Below are positions 11,441 through 23,424 of a DNA stretch of 64,000 bases, in pieces. The notes below the pieces were generated by a model, which had not been told where the DNA came from, did no database searches, and saw only the letters and a list, made by a program, of their open reading frames with translations. The stretch is from Lucinisca nassula (Eukaryota; Mollusca; Bivalvia; Lucinida; Lucinidae), in contig OY757014.1 of assembly GCA_963580285.1 (NCBI GenBank), positions 20,562,088 through 20,626,087 of the forward strand, written 5' to 3'. The first letter of the stretch is position 1. Each line of letters opens with the position of its first letter. Made by a program: the position numbers and the translations under genes.

Positions 11441-11639
11441 AGGAAACAAGAATTGTATAATTTTGGGGTAGGGATCTTAAAGGTTTCTGAGATATTTAGC
11501 ATTTTATGAAGCAGAAGTTGTGTGACATGGCCAAGGGAACCTTTTGAAACCGTTTTGCAAAACATCGTTTCGATATCTGTCATATCCCCAAATTTAAAAT
11601 AACTAGAGCCAGTGTTTATGAAACACAATGCCCCCAACT

Positions 11640-12740
11640 GCTTGACCCTAACACTGTTTAAACCTAACACTGCTTGTCCCTAACAGTAATTGAGATATCT
11701 TTTCTTATTTGGCTACAATGCTGAAATTTTAGAAAGAACACAACACAAGAAAAACTTAAGTTAATAAGGTCATTTATTTATCACCCCATACCAGTGTTTT
11801 AAGTTACAGGACAATAGCTCGTACAGTTTTAGAGATACAGTCAAACCTGTCTTAGCGTCCACGTCTATTAGCGAGCAACCTGTCTTGAGCAAGCATGCAT
11901 TAAAGGTTCCCGAAAAATGCAAATGCATTAAAATTCACCTAATTAGTTCATCTTCTCATCATCCTGAATCTGCCTGTAAAGTTTCAGAGCAAAAGCTCAA
12001 ACAGTTTTTTTGGATATCTTGCTTACAAGCTTAAAATGCGCAAAATTTCAAAGGGCATAACTCCAGAAAAAATGGATTTTTTGTCAAAAGTTAATCTGTT
12101 CATATTCTCATCATCCCCAACAATTCTGAAAAGTTTCAGGGCAATAGCTCAAACAGTTTTTGAGTTATCCTGCTTACAAGCTTAAAACACAAAATTTCAA
12201 ATGGCCATAACTGAAGAAAAAAAATTGGATTTTTTTTCAAAAGTTAATCAGTTCATCTACTCATCATCCCCAACCATTCTGTAAAGTTTCAGGGCAATAG
12301 CTCAAACAGTGTTTTAGTTATCTTGCTGACAAGCTTAAAACGTAAAAAATTCCAAAGGGCCATAACTCAAGAAAAAAATTTCGCATTTTTTCAAATTTTA
12401 AAGTTAATCAGTTAATCAACTCACCATCCATAACCAGTCGGTAAAGTTTCAGGGCAAAAGCTCCAACAGTTTTGAGATATCTTGCTTACAAGATTTCAAA
12501 GTATTTTTTGTAAAGGGGCATAACTCAAGAAAGGGGCATAATCCTGACGAGAAAAAAACACGGGTCAATTATTTTTATAAGGAATCCATATATGAAATTT
12601 CAAAAACCTAGCACCCATGGTTCTTAAGTTATGCTATGCAGCAAAAAAGCGGGACGGGCGGAAGGACGGAAGGACGAACAGCGCAAAACCAATATGCCCC
12701 CATAACTTCTTCGAAGTTGGGGGCATAAAAATGGTCAAGC
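11640..12740 (+). repeat. ~170-bp tandem repeats ending in a palindrome
   Basis: About four units share 'gtaaagtttcagggcaatag', 'ctcaaacagtttt', 'cttgcttacaagcttaaaa' and 'gggcataactcaagaaa', spaced about 170 bp apart (near 11960, 12130, 12285, 12450). The array ends with a GGAC-rich tract (12645-12680) and a palindrome, 'atgcccccataacttc' and its complement (12692-12727), then AAAA. The end architecture parallels the other hairpin-tailed arrays. A pogo-like terminus ('cagtcaaacctgtcttagcg') is visible at about 11849. Confidence 0.55.
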
Positions 12741-12999
12741 GGTTTCTGAGAACTCGTCCGGATAAAATTTTGATCGATTTTTTCATATCCCCAGGGGACC
12801 TTTTGGATCCCCAGTTTAAAATTTTAAAACCCGCATGCAACACTTCATAACCATATCTATCATATCCCAAAATATCAGAACAACCCGTACAGTAGTTACT
12901 GAGAAGTAGTCTGGACGGAAAGAAAAAGAATTATAATACTAATAATAATAAGAAGAAACGCATCAAAACAAATAAGTCTCGCCACTACGATTGGGAGAC

Positions 13000-13500
13000 T
13001 AAAGAATAGTAAAATTAATAATTATAAGAACAAGAGCAAATCGAATGAGAGTCCCCACGTCGTTTGGGAGACTTAAATATAATTAATAGCTCCATTCAGG
13101 AGACAGGGTATAGACAAGCTACTTAGTTTTTTGGGCCTGTGGCCTCGAAACTGTGGTCATCATGAAAACCAATCAAAATTATGTAAACTTCCAAATTAAG
13201 TTAGAATTCGCCCATTGTAACAGGAGGCACTGTGTCTTAAACAGCAAACGCCGACACCAGTGCAAACTGGATGTGCACAAAAAAAAAACAATATGGACCC
13301 ACCCTTTCGAGAGGAACAAAACAATGAATATTCTCATTAACTGCAGTTTTATAGGAACAACTAGGTCAATGCGGTTACATGTATACATCACTTGTCATAT
13401 TTCTGCCACAATGCATAAAAAAAATGGATCGCCTCGCTGACAGCAGACATAAGAAAATATCTCGAACTTTCGTCCGAAAATAGTATACCCAGGCAGTATG
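13000..13500. other. intron sequence, no recognisable gene
   Basis: The 70-95-aa ORFs on both strands overlap and have no domain. The stretch lies just downstream (in gene sense) of the host exon ending at 13524 and is presumably intronic. Confidence 0.4.
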
Positions 13501-13523
13501 AAATGAAATAGTGGAATACACAC

Positions 13524-13931
13524 CTGTGTCTCCGGCATAAAAAGAATGGATTGGAAGTTCCGCTTTATTCGTCACAAAACCCTCGTCAGACCGCCAAACA
13601 TCGTCATTTTCATCACAATTACATGGTAAACTGGTATTAAAGCAGGAATGAGTTTCACCACATTCGCAGTTACCACTTCCGGGTGAACCTCCGCCGAAAT
13701 AGTTCGTCATTTGTCCTGTACGATTATACCAAAATGTTGTAAGCATGTCTGGGTCATAGGGATTATGTATGATCGCTCCTTTGCATTCCCATCTCATATA
13801 CTGCGAGCAACCTGCTGAGGAATCTATGATTTTGATGGCCGCTCCCCATCCCACGTCATATTCAAGGAAAACTTGGTATTCTCCTGCTCCTTCAAATCCT
13901 TTAACATGTGTTCGGTTTTCGGAGTTGTGAT
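13524..13931 (-). CDS. host ectodomain exon (fibrinogen/CNTNAP-like C-part)
   Basis: This exon encodes 136 codons' worth of an extracellular cysteine-rich domain. Visible features are NRTHVKGFEGAGEYQV, the 'CSQYMRWECKGAIIHNP' block, a GGGSPGSGNCECGE turn, and LPCNCDENDDVWRSDEGFV, the arrangement seen in the fibrinogen-like region of contactin-associated proteins and many molluscan TSP1 or sushi ectodomain proteins. The acceptor is ...tttctttcag|ATCAC at 13931/13932 and the donor is ACACAG|GTGTGT at 13524/13523. Both borders are phase 1. It joins in frame to the exon at 23425-23571 (phase 1 donor) and then to a downstream exon outside what I could recognise. The product would be secreted or membrane-anchored. 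The splice model and domain name are inferred by eye. Confidence 0.75.
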
Positions 13932-14304
13932 CTGAAAGAAATAGCATAATTAAGTACATATATGTGCATTAACCAATTTCAGACTGGAAACCCCTAAACG
14001 GCTACCGTGGCAAACAGTGCAGGCCCAAATCAATTTTGAAGAAACCACAACCAGACACCCCTAAATTTTGAAATTGACTCCTGCTATATTTAAGGAGGAA
14101 TATTCCATTTGGTACAAAAAGGGTTAAACAATGACAGAATTATCATATGTGCTTGTATCAACAGACCCTATTGATGTTTTTCTACTTATATTCGCACACG
14201 AGCTGCAACACAATCGGTCCACGATGTGGAAACCAGCCCTCAAGTAGGGGCCAGCACTCGACCAGAGTCCTTAATTTTTACAACAGCATCGTACTAATCT
14301 ATGT

Positions 14305-14585
14305 CTGGCTCCCGCCCATCTGGGCTTGGAGAAATAGATTGGGCTGCATGATGCTTCCACGCAGAGCTGAGTACTGGTAAACCACTTAGAAGGTCTAAGC
14401 CTTCGTAGGCAAAGTGGTGAGAATCGGCCCGTCCATGAATATAAACCCATTGATTTGATTGGGGCGACAGGGATTGAAATGTCATTTCATTTCAATGTCA
14501 AGTAAAAGTCCCACAAAATTGGAAGTGACGTCTCCAAAATAACCTAAAGAGTGTTGACGGGGACATTAAACCTCAATTCAAACAA
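14305..14585 (-). repeat. dispersed ~300-bp repeat copy, antisense
   Basis: Antisense copy of the repeat at 10155-10450, with matching landmarks in reverse order ('gcccatctgggcttgga' near 14315 to 'gacggggacattaaacctc' at 14558). Non-coding. Confidence 0.6.
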
Positions 14586-15059
14586 GCCAAAATCCTAATC
14601 CATGTCTGACATTCAAAGGCAGACATCAATCATTTAATCATCTATGCCTGCCATTACAAATGGGGATACGTTTTTATTAAAACATCGTAACAAGTTTTAA
14701 ACTTGTTTTAACTCATAAAATGCCAATCACGACAATTGTCGTCTGCTAAAAAATGGGCAGACGACATAAGCAGACGACATTTTCAGATGTAGTTTTTCTC
14801 GGCGTCTTAAGGCGTCAAAAGAATCTTCAATAATAAACAAGAGGCCCAAGAGGACCTGTCGCTCCACCGGCTAACTTCAGACAATTGTCATATTTATTAC
14901 ATTAACCAATGGTATACTAGTGGACTCTTCTATTGCTATATGTTGAACCAGTCCATTTGTCATATAAGGGGTGTCAGGCCTATTTGTTTTTCTATTTTTG
15001 ATGGAAAATTCTGTTAGCAAATAGTGCAGGCCCTGATCAGACATGGTGTTCTGTGGGGT

Positions 15060-16750
15060 CTGATCTGGGCCAGCACTGTTTGCCAAGGTACCCATTTAGG
15101 GTTTTCCCACATGCAATGGGTAAAAAAGAAACAAGTGATCCACCCAAGGAATGTCCATTCTATATTTTTTGGACCCCAGAGCCATGGTTGGCAAGATTTA
15201 TGTGAGTGACCATTTGGCATTGCTCCGTTCTAAATATCTAAAGCTCTGGGCCTTATGGTTTCAGAGAAGAAGACTTTTTTAAGTTTTTCCTATTATAAGT
15301 CTATGGGAACTAATATGCCTCTGGGCGTGACCAATTTTTTACCCCAGGGGCATTGTTGGCAGGATTTATTTGAGTGACCACTTGACGTTGCTGCATACTT
15401 AATATCTAAGCTCTGGGCACTGATGGTTTCAGAGAAGATTTTTGTCAGTTTTTCCCAGTATAAGTCTATGGGAGCTTATGGGCCTCAGGGTGTGGCCAAT
15501 TTGGACCCCAGGGGCATAGTTGGCAGGATTTATGCAGATGAATACTTCAAGATGCTACATACTAAGCTCTTGGCCTTATGGTTTCAGAGGAGAAAAGTTT
15601 CAAGATTTTGTCTTTATTAGTCTATGGGAGCTACTAAGCACCGGGGCGTTGCCAATTTGGACTCAAGAGTCATAGTTCGCAGGACTTAGTAGGTGACCAC
15701 ATAACTTTGCTACATACTACAGTTCAACCTGTATTAAGCAAGTGCCTAAGGGATAGTCAAAATATGCTTGCTTAAGACAGGTTCTTGCTTAATACAGGTG
15801 AAATTTAACACATCTGCCTTTCTTGGGAACTGAATGCCTGCTTGCTTAAGACAGGTTGCTTGCTTAATAGAGGTGGCCACTGAGACAGGTTTTACTGTAA
15901 ATGTCTTAGCTTTAGGCTTTATGGTTTCAGAGAAGAAGTTTTTCCGTTTATTGGTCTATGGAAGCTAATGAGCCAAAGGTGGTGGCCATGGCGGCCATGT
16001 TTTTTGTCTGATCAAAATTTCTTCAATGAATTTGACAATGGTAGACACAAGGAACATTGTGAAAATTATGAAAATCATGAAAATTAAGAACGAAATCCAT
16101 TTAGCGGTTTTGGAGGAGAAGATTAAAAAAAAAATCCCTTTATGAGTCTATGGAAGCTAATTAGCCAATGGGCGTGTCCAAGGCGGCCATGTTTTTTGTC
16201 TGATCAAAATTGCTTCAAGGAATCTGACAGAGGTCCACCCAAGGAACATTCATGCAAAGTAAGAGTGAAATCCATTACGTTGAGCGGTTTTGGAGGAGAA
16301 GGTTTTTAAAACTTTTCCCCATATAAGTCTTTGAAAGCTAATGAGCCAAGGGGCATGGCCATGGCAGTCATGTGGGGCATGGCCATGGTGGCCATGTTTT
16401 TTGCCTGATCCGAATTTCATCAAGGAATCTGACAGAGGTCCACCCAAGGAACATTCATGCAAAATAAGAAACCATTGAGTGGTTTTGGAGGAGAAGATTT
16501 TTAAATATTTTTTTTCGCTTTCGATGCCATTTTGTTCTGCATGTAACAAAATTCTTTGAAGGAATTCACAGGAGGACTATGTGAGAAACATTCCTGTGAA
16601 GTTTGGTTACAATCGACCAAGTAGTTAAGGAGGAAATGTTTAAAGAAAAAAGTTAACGCACGGATGCACAACCGCACAGACGCACAACAGACACAGGGCC
16701 ATAACATATAACATAAGACCCGCCGGTCTTTGGCCAGTGGAGCTAAAAAA
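15060..16750 (+). mobile_element. hairpin-tailed tandem array (Helitron-like)
   Basis: Units of about 150-170 bp share 'agtctatgggagctaatg', 'ccccaggggcat' and 'atggtttcagagaagaag', then change to units with 'ccatggcggccatgtttttt' and 'tccacccaaggaacattcat'. The array ends at 16655-16745 with GGAC/CGCAC tracts, a short hairpin (ccggtctttggcc) and GAGCTAAAAA. A small pogo-type MITE (15720-15897) is inserted in it. The ORFs on both strands reflect the repeated units and are not genes. Confidence 0.55.
15720..15897. mobile_element. pogo/Tigger-type MITE, 178 bp
   Basis: Starts CAGTTCAACCTGT and ends ACAGGTTTTACTG, imperfect terminal inverted repeats, flanked on both sides by TA, the target duplication of the Tc1/mariner/pogo superfamily. 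Inside, 'tgcttgcttaagacaggtt'-type sequence occurs three times. No transposase; it would depend on a partner element. Confidence 0.7.
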
Positions 16751-17149
16751 TGAACAGATTTATGTTTTTATTTCTTTATTTATTTATTTTTTCCTTTCCT
16801 CCGTCGGATTCGGTATGCCTCCCTTTTCAACTAAACCATTTTAACCCTCAGGGATCTGGAGAACTGTTGACACTGTAGTATAATTAGGTATAATAAATCA
16901 ATCTCCCTCAGTATTTTGAATTTATTTTGAAACATCAAGTCGTATAAATAGAGTTTGTGTTGAAAACATCAGTTCTATCACCAGTGTGATGGGCATGTGA
17001 AATTTCTGATGTTTTGAATTTTAGAATGACAATTTGTAGGTGGACCTCTATAGATATGTGATAGTCAGCAAAATTGGAGGAGATTAATTCAGATACAGGA
17101 AGGTTCTTTTAAATAAATAAATAAATAAATAAATAAACAAGAACTTTTG

Positions 17150-17740
17150 AAGAAGAGAAGACTTTTTTAACATTACACTACATGTTATATAGTGAAAATA
17201 AACCCCGCCCACTGCAGCCATGTTTTATGTCGGATCAAAATTTCTTCAAGGAATCTGACAGAGGTCCACCCAAGGAACATGCATGCCAAATAACTATGAA
17301 ATAAAACAAGAACTTTTGCAGAAAATATTTTCAGCAGTACACTATATGTTATATAGTGAAAATAAGCCTCGCCCATGGCGGCCATGTTTTTTTGTAAGAT
17401 CAAATTTTTTTCAAGGAATCTGACAACAGTCCACCCAAGGACAATTCATGCAAATTACAATGAAATCCCACAAGTACTTTTGCAGAAAATGATTTTTTAG
17501 CATTACGTTATATGTTAAATAGTGAAAATAAGCCCCGCCCATGGCGGCCATGTTTTTTGTCGGATCAAAATTTCTTCAAGGAATCTAAAAGAGGTCCACC
17601 CAAGGAACATTCATCCAAAATAATAACAAGGCATCGCATGCGATACAAATCCCCTCGCACTAGACAACTTCGTGTGTGGAAAACACTGAAACGGCAAAAG
17701 TCCAACTTGCTTGAGATATTATCATATGCAACATTTGTGT
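17150..17740 (+). repeat. tandem units with 'gcggccatgttttttgt' core
   Basis: About three units of ~150 bp, each with 'atgttatatagtgaaaataa', 'cgcccatggcggccatgttt', 'caaggaatctgac' and 'caaggaacattcatgc'. The same core occurs at 16.0-16.5 and 19.9-20.5 kb. An (AATA)n microsatellite precedes it at 17109-17140. Confidence 0.6.
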
Positions 17741-19745
17741 AAAGTTTGTTTAAAAATCCTCCAATAAATGTACATTCTAGAGTGATGACGTTTCTCTAAA
17801 AATAGCCATAGTGACCTTGACTTGAGGCCATGACCACGAAAGTAGATCTTGCTCAAGATATTATAATAGGCATCTTTTGTGTGAAGTTATATTAAAATCT
17901 GTTAATAAATGTAGGCGGTAGAGCGATGACAAAGTTTTTCTAAAGATAGCCACAGTGACCTTGACTTTGAGGTCATGACCTTGAAAGTCGAAGTAAGTCG
18001 AGATATTATCATAAGCAACATTTGTGTGAAGTTCTATTACAATCCATCATTAAATGTAGGCGCTAGAGCGATGACAAAGTTTTTCTAAAAATAGCCACAG
18101 TGACCTTGACCTTGAAAGTCTAAATAGCTCGAGGTATTGTCATAAGGAACATTTGTGTGAAGTTATATTGAAATTTGTGAAAAAATGTAGTCACTAGAGC
18201 AATGACAAAGTTTTTCTAAAAATAGCCACAGTGACCTTGACCTTGAAAGTCAAACTCGCTCGAGGTATTGTCATAAGGAACATTTGTGTGAAGTTATATT
18301 GAAATGGATGAAGAAATGTAAGCGCTAGAGCCATGACAAAGTTTTTCTAAAAATAGCCACAGTGACCTTGACCTTGAAAGTGGAACTCACTAGAGATATT
18401 GTTATAAGGAACATTTGTGTGAAATAATATTGAAATTGGTGAAAAAAATGTAAGCGCTAGAGCAATGACAAAGTTTTTCTAAAAATAGCCACAGTGACCT
18501 TGACCTTGAAAGTCAAACTCGTTCGAGGTATTGTCATAAGCAACATTTGTGTGAAGTTATACTGAAATCAGTGAAGAAATGTAGGCGCTAGAGCGATAAC
18601 AAAGTTTTCTAAAAATAGCCATAGTGACCTTGACCTTGAAAGTCGAAAGAGTGAGATATTGTCATAAGGAACATTTGTGTGAAGTTATATTGAAATCGAT
18701 GAAGAAATGTACGCGCTAGAGGGATGACGAAGTTTTTCTAAAAATAGACACAGTGACCTTGACCTTGAAAGTGGAACTCGCTAGAGATATTGTCTTAAGG
18801 AACATTTGTATGAAGTTATATTGAAATTGGTGAAGAAATGTAAACGCCAGAGCGATGACAAAGTTTTTTTCTAAAAAATAGCCACAGTGACCTTGACCTT
18901 GACCTTGAGGCCTTGACATTGATAGTCGAACCCGCTTGAGATATTGTCATAAGGAACATTTGTGTGAAGTTATATTGAAATCAGTGAAGAAATATAGGCG
19001 ATAGAGCGATGACAAAGTTTTTTTCTAAAAAAAGCAACAGTGACCCTGACCTTGAGGCCATGAGTTGGAAAGTCGAACTCGCTGGAGATATTTTTATAAG
19101 GAACATTTGTGTGAAGTTATATTGAAATTGGTGAAGAAATGTAGGCGCTAGAGCTATGAAAATGTTTTTCTAAAAATAGCCACAGTGACCTTGACCTTGA
19201 GGTCATAACCTTGAAAGTCCAACTCGCTCAAGATATTGTCATAAGGAACATTTGTGTGAAGTTATATTGAAATCAGTGAAGAAATGAAGGAGCTAGAGAG
19301 ATGACAAAGTTTTTCTAAAAAGTAGCCACTGTGACCTTGACCTTGAAGCCATGACCTTGAAAGTGGAACCCGCTCAAGATATTTTTATAAGGATCATTTT
19401 TGTGAAGTTATATTGAAATTGGTGAAGAAATTTAAGCGCTAGAGCGATGACAATGTTTTTCTAAAAATAGCCACAGTGACCTTGACCTTGAGGTCATGAC
19501 CTTGAAAGTCCAACTCGCTCGAGATATTTTTATAAGGATCATTAGTTTGAAGTTATATTGAAACTGGGGGAGAAATGTAGGCGCTAGAGCCATGACAAAG
19601 TTTTTCAAAAAATAGCCAGAGTGACCTTGACCTTGAGGTCATGACCTTGAAAGTCGATCTTGCTCCAGATATTGTCGTAAGGAACATTTGTGTGAAGTTA
19701 TATTAAAATCGGTCAAGAAATGTAGGCGCTAGAGCGATGACAAAA
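17740..19745 (+). repeat. satellite of ~14 units (~120-145 bp) rich in TGACCTTGA
   Basis: Each unit carries 'atagccacagtgaccttgac', often 'cttgaggtcatgaccttga', then 'gtcgaactcgctcgagatat', 'aaggaacatttgtgtgaag', and 'gatgacaaagtttttcta'. About 14 units are visible, some lacking the second half-site block. A related five-unit array sits at 29.04-29.75 kb and a single unit at 30.33-30.48 kb. Non-coding. TGACCTTGA is the complement of TCAAGGTCA, a monomeric orphan-nuclear-receptor element (established for FTZ-F1/SF-1/ERR). Confidence 0.85.
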
Positions 19746-19850
19746 GTACGTACGTGGCGCTAGAGCGATGACAAAAGTACGTACGTACGTGGCGTTAGAG
19801 CGATGACAAAAGTATGTACTTACGTACGTACGTACGGGACAAATGCTATA
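19735..19850. repeat. (ACGT)n-containing short tandem repeats
   Basis: Three repetitions of 'gcgctagagcgatgacaaaa' are separated by tracts of alternating TACG, the longest at 19821-19837. The tract is self-complementary. Confidence 0.7.
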
Positions 19851-19879
19851 TCCCCCCTCACAACTATGTTGTGCGAGGG

Positions 19880-20818
19880 GATAATGAAATCCAACAGGTG
19901 GGTTTGGAGGAGATGTTTAAAGATTTTTAATTTTTTTGTGTGGTTTTGTTGCCATGGCAACCAGAGTTCTGGGTGTAACAAAATTCTTTGAAGGAATTTA
20001 GAAGAGGACTAAGTAAGGAACATTCCTGTGAAGTTTGGTTACAATTGGCCCAGTAGTTTAGGAGGAGAAGAAGTTTTAGCATTACACTATATGTTAAATA
20101 GGGAAAATAAGCCCCGCCCATGGCGGCCATGTTTTTTGTCGGATCAAAATTTCTTCAAGGAATCTGAAAGGGGTCCACCCAAGGAACATTCATGCAAAAT
20201 AAAAATGAAATCCAACAGGTGGTTTTGGAGAAGAAGATTTTTAAAGATTTTTAATATTTTGTGTTGTTTTGTTGCCATGGAAACCAGAGTTCTGGGTGTA
20301 ACAAAATTCTATGAAGGAATTTAGAAGAGGACTAAGTAAGGAACATTCCTGTGAAGTTTGGTTACAATGGGCCCAATAGTTTAGGAGGAGAAGATGTTTT
20401 AGCATTACAGTATATGTTAAATAGGGAAAATAAGCCCCGCCCATGGCGGCCATGTTTTTTGTCGGGTCAAAATTTCTTCAAGGAATATGAAAGAGGTCAA
20501 CCCAAGGAACAGTCATGCAAAATAAAAATTAAATCCAACAGGTGGTTTTGGAGGAGAAGATTTTTTAAAGATTATTATTTTTTTTTGGTTTTGTTGCCAT
20601 GGCAACCAGAGTTCTGGGTGTAACAAAATTCTTTGAAGGAATTTAGAAGAGGACTATGTAAGGAACATTCCTGTGAAGTTTGGTTACAATTGGCCCAGTA
20701 GTTTAGGAGGAGAAGATGTTTAAAGAAACAGTTAACGCACGGACGCACGACCGCACGGACGCACGACGGACACAGGGCCATGACAATAGCCCCGCTGGCC
20801 TTCGGCCAGTGGAGCTAA
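19880..20818 (+). mobile_element. three ~322-bp tandem units with hairpin tail
   Basis: 'gccatggcaaccagagttct' recurs at 19951, 20274 and 20596, giving a 322-323-bp period. Each unit includes 'aggaacattcctgtgaagtt', 'ttggcccagtagtttagga', 'gcggccatgttttttgtcgg'. The last unit runs into a CGCACGGACG tract (20733-20775) and a hairpin (ctggccttcggccag) followed by GAGCTAAAA at 20812-20820, Helitron-like in form. Confidence 0.65.
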
Positions 20819-20859
20819 AAATGGACACCTCTAGTTTTGCAAATATGGTATTTAGGCAA

Positions 20860-21160
20860 AAGTTATAAGAGAAACCATCACGTGAACAAGTCCTTGAAAT
20901 AAAGAACCCCCTAATCCCCTGTTTTTATAGGGATACTCGGGTTCACGGGGGTATACATTATTTTTCTGATTTCTGCTCCAAGACATAGGTTGTTGGTACT
21001 CGTTAGAACGGCCTCAATGAGGCGGTTCTATCGAGCACCCACAACCTATGTTTGCAGCATAAATAAGAAAAATATCACTGACTTTCTTAAGAAAAGTAGC
21101 CATTTTTGAGATATGAAAAATGCACTATGTCGCACGGGTGTGTTATCGTAATGAATTACG
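20860..21160. mobile_element. MITE with central palindrome
   Basis: Palindrome at about 20959-21077, arms around 'gcctcaatgaggc', with the family borders 'accatcacgtgaacaag' (left) and 'tgttatcgtaatgaa' (right). It is imperfect by several mismatches. Confidence 0.65.
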
Positions 21161-21186
21161 CATCTTGATCTTGGTGAGGCGTTATT

Positions 21187-21542
21187 ATCCATCTCACATC
21201 ACGAAAACATGCCTATATAAATTTGAACCCCTTGAACCCCACTTTTATATAGTAAAACTGGGGTTTGCAGGGGTATACCTTATTTTTCTTATTTCTGCCC
21301 AAAAATATAGATTGTGGGTACTCGTTAGAACCGCCTCATCGAGGCGGTTCTAACGAGTAACCACAATCTATATTTTGAACAGAAATAAGAAAAATATCAC
21401 GATGAGGCGGTTCTAACGAGTACCCACAATCTATATTTTTGAGCAGAAATAAGAAAAATATCACAATTTTTCATCTAAAAAAAATCGATTTTTCGCAGGT
21501 AAAGTTTACAATGTATTAGTATAGGCGTGTTTTCGTAATGAT
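21187..21542. mobile_element. MITE with central palindrome (best copy)
   Basis: Terminal inverted repeats: 'atcacgaaaacatgcctata' at the left, and 'tataggcgtgttttcgtaat' at the right. Inside are a ~115-bp near-perfect palindrome at 21279-21396 (core 'ccgcctcatcgaggcgg') and an extra half-copy of the right arm at 21399-21462. Non-coding. This copy shows the family's full structure: TIR, ~90-bp arm spacer, palindrome, spacer, TIR. Confidence 0.75.
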
Positions 21543-21599
21543 CTGGTTCTACACAGTTTGCAGATGTATCCCTATCGGACCACAGAGCTGAAAGTGTCA

Positions 21600-22080
21600 A
21601 TTATAAGGGATGTTCGAAAAGAATTGCTTATTTCTATCTGGAGACTTCTAATTTCAAGTTAGCCCAAAAGTGCTCATTTCATGCCCTCGAAGTACTCGCC
21701 GTGGCTAGAAATGCAAATTTTTTAGCCGATGTATCCCTTTCTTTACGAGATGCAGATTTTGGCTAACCTGATTTCCGTGCATTTTTTGTCGGACTCTACA
21801 CCAAACTTAAATTTCTTTTTTCACCGCCGAACTGTGTCATAAGACACACAATAAGCTCCATAAGCAGAAGAAATTTCGGTCATCAGCTGCTTCAAAGAGC
21901 AACCAAGTTTTGAGCGAGCTTTGATAAAAGCCCGTATTTCATCTTTCTTGTCGACGGTTCTACCAACCATGTTTACCGTAGTGGTCAATGATTGTGTGTA
22001 TTGAAAATGCAAATTTAATGTCTTGAACTTACTCTAATATGTACATTTATTCACCGTTGTGTAGGTATTGAATAACCCTT
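21600..22080 (-). pseudogene. mariner-like element, internally deleted
   Basis: On the minus strand (22012 to 21821) the sequence encodes AFIKARSKLGCSLKQLMTEI and then SYDTVRR, the N-terminal helix-turn-helix of a mariner-type transposase, about 63 residues starting with a methionine at 22012. Further downstream on the same strand the sequence jumps to a non-coding end piece, so the catalytic domain is gone. The element end is near 22075. Not functional. Confidence 0.65.
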
Positions 22081-22246
22081 TTCAGGTATGTATTCGTTTT
22101 TATCGAGCCCCACGTGGATATCGAGCGAGAGGACAATCAAAAATCCCTCGTAAGTTTTGAAAAGAGAATAACCGTTTACATAACACCTCTAGCACTAGAT
22201 CTATTAAAACAATCAGTTAAAGCGAATGTCCATCAGACTTGAATAA

Positions 22247-22535
22247 GCATTACACAAACACGCCTATTCAAATACATTGTAATTTTTTTCCGCTGAAAAA
22301 CGAAAATTCTAGGATGAAAAATTGTGATATTTTTCTTAATTCTTCTCAAAATATAGACTGTGTGTTCAGGTTTGACCCGCCTCATCGAGGCGGTTCTAAC
22401 GAGTACCTACAATCTATATTTCAGAGCAGAAATAAGAAAAACAAGGTTTACCCCTGTAAACCTAGGTTTTACTATATAAAAGTGGGGTGCAAAGGGGTCA
22501 TGATTATAGAGGCGTGTTTTCGTGAAGTCTCCTAT
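22247..22535. mobile_element. MITE with central palindrome
   Basis: Starts 'cattacacaaacacgcctat' and ends 'ataggcgtgttttcgtgaag', with the palindrome at about 22329-22443. Slightly diverged from the copy at 21187-21542. Confidence 0.7.
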
Positions 22536-22661
22536 AATCTAAATGTTTGCCTTCCTATTTTGCCTATTAAACATCCCGGTAAACACTAACTCGGGCATAT
22601 CGAAGTTAAAATAATAGTCGCAGTGACCTGACCCGGTTCTCTGTGGTTCTGTCACGAAATT

Positions 22662-22940
22662 CATCACGAAATACACTCATTTAACTTGGACCCCCATTAA
22701 CCCTTGTTTTATATATAGTTAATCTGGGGTTTACAGGTAATAAATTAGTTTTCATGTTTCTGCTTAAAAACATAGAGTGTTGGTAGACGTTAAAACAGCC
22801 TCGAGGAGGCGGTTCTGTCGAGTTCCCACAATCTATGTTTTGACCAAAAATGTGAAAAATATCATTTTTCATCTGAAAACTTTCATTTTTGGTGGCATAA
22901 TTTTCTATATATTTGTACCAGCGTGTTTTCGTAATGGTGG
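22662..22940. mobile_element. MITE with central palindrome, diverged copy
   Basis: Palindrome at about 22748-22862 with mismatches; right end 'cgtgttttcgtaatgg'. The overlapping ORFs on both strands mirror the palindrome and are not genes. Confidence 0.6.
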
Positions 22941-22944
22941 CTGT

Positions 22945-23420
22945 CGATGTTCGGGGTGTCTGACGTGTCTGGCACGAGCTCTTGTCTTTATTTTCTCGCG
23001 TCGGTCTTGTTTGGGTCATTTGTTTTTCTGTGGGATTTAGCTATTAGAGTTCGTGTTGAGTGCTGTTTGGTGCAAGAGAGTGTTGATGTTCAACGGTTTT
23101 AATTCCTTAATAGCATTGTAACAAGCTCATCGGGAAAGAGAGACAGCTGGGTTATATATACGTAATGCTCTGTTTGGTTTTATTTTTGGAGCCACTGGTA
23201 GCATGGCGTCTTTGAGTATGACGTTTCCAGACAATCTTTCTTAATATTTAGAACTTCAGCTTGTTACACCAGGTGTGCAGAAAATGCCATCAGTATCTGA
23301 ATTGTGCCTTTCTGCATCTGCGGAAATTAAGGGAACAGGCAGGGAATAGTAAATACGACATGATCAATTTTTAAGAAAGGCACCGGTATTTTTTTATTAA
23401 CATTTAATATATTAATTCAC
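22945..23420. other. no recognisable gene
   Basis: Nothing coding supported; intronic sequence upstream of the 3' border of the next host exon. Confidence 0.4.
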
Positions 23421-23424
23421 ATAC

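Noticed and set aside
16250..20781. Many 60-100-aa ORFs
   Set aside because: They repeat with the tandem units on both strands and lack domains.
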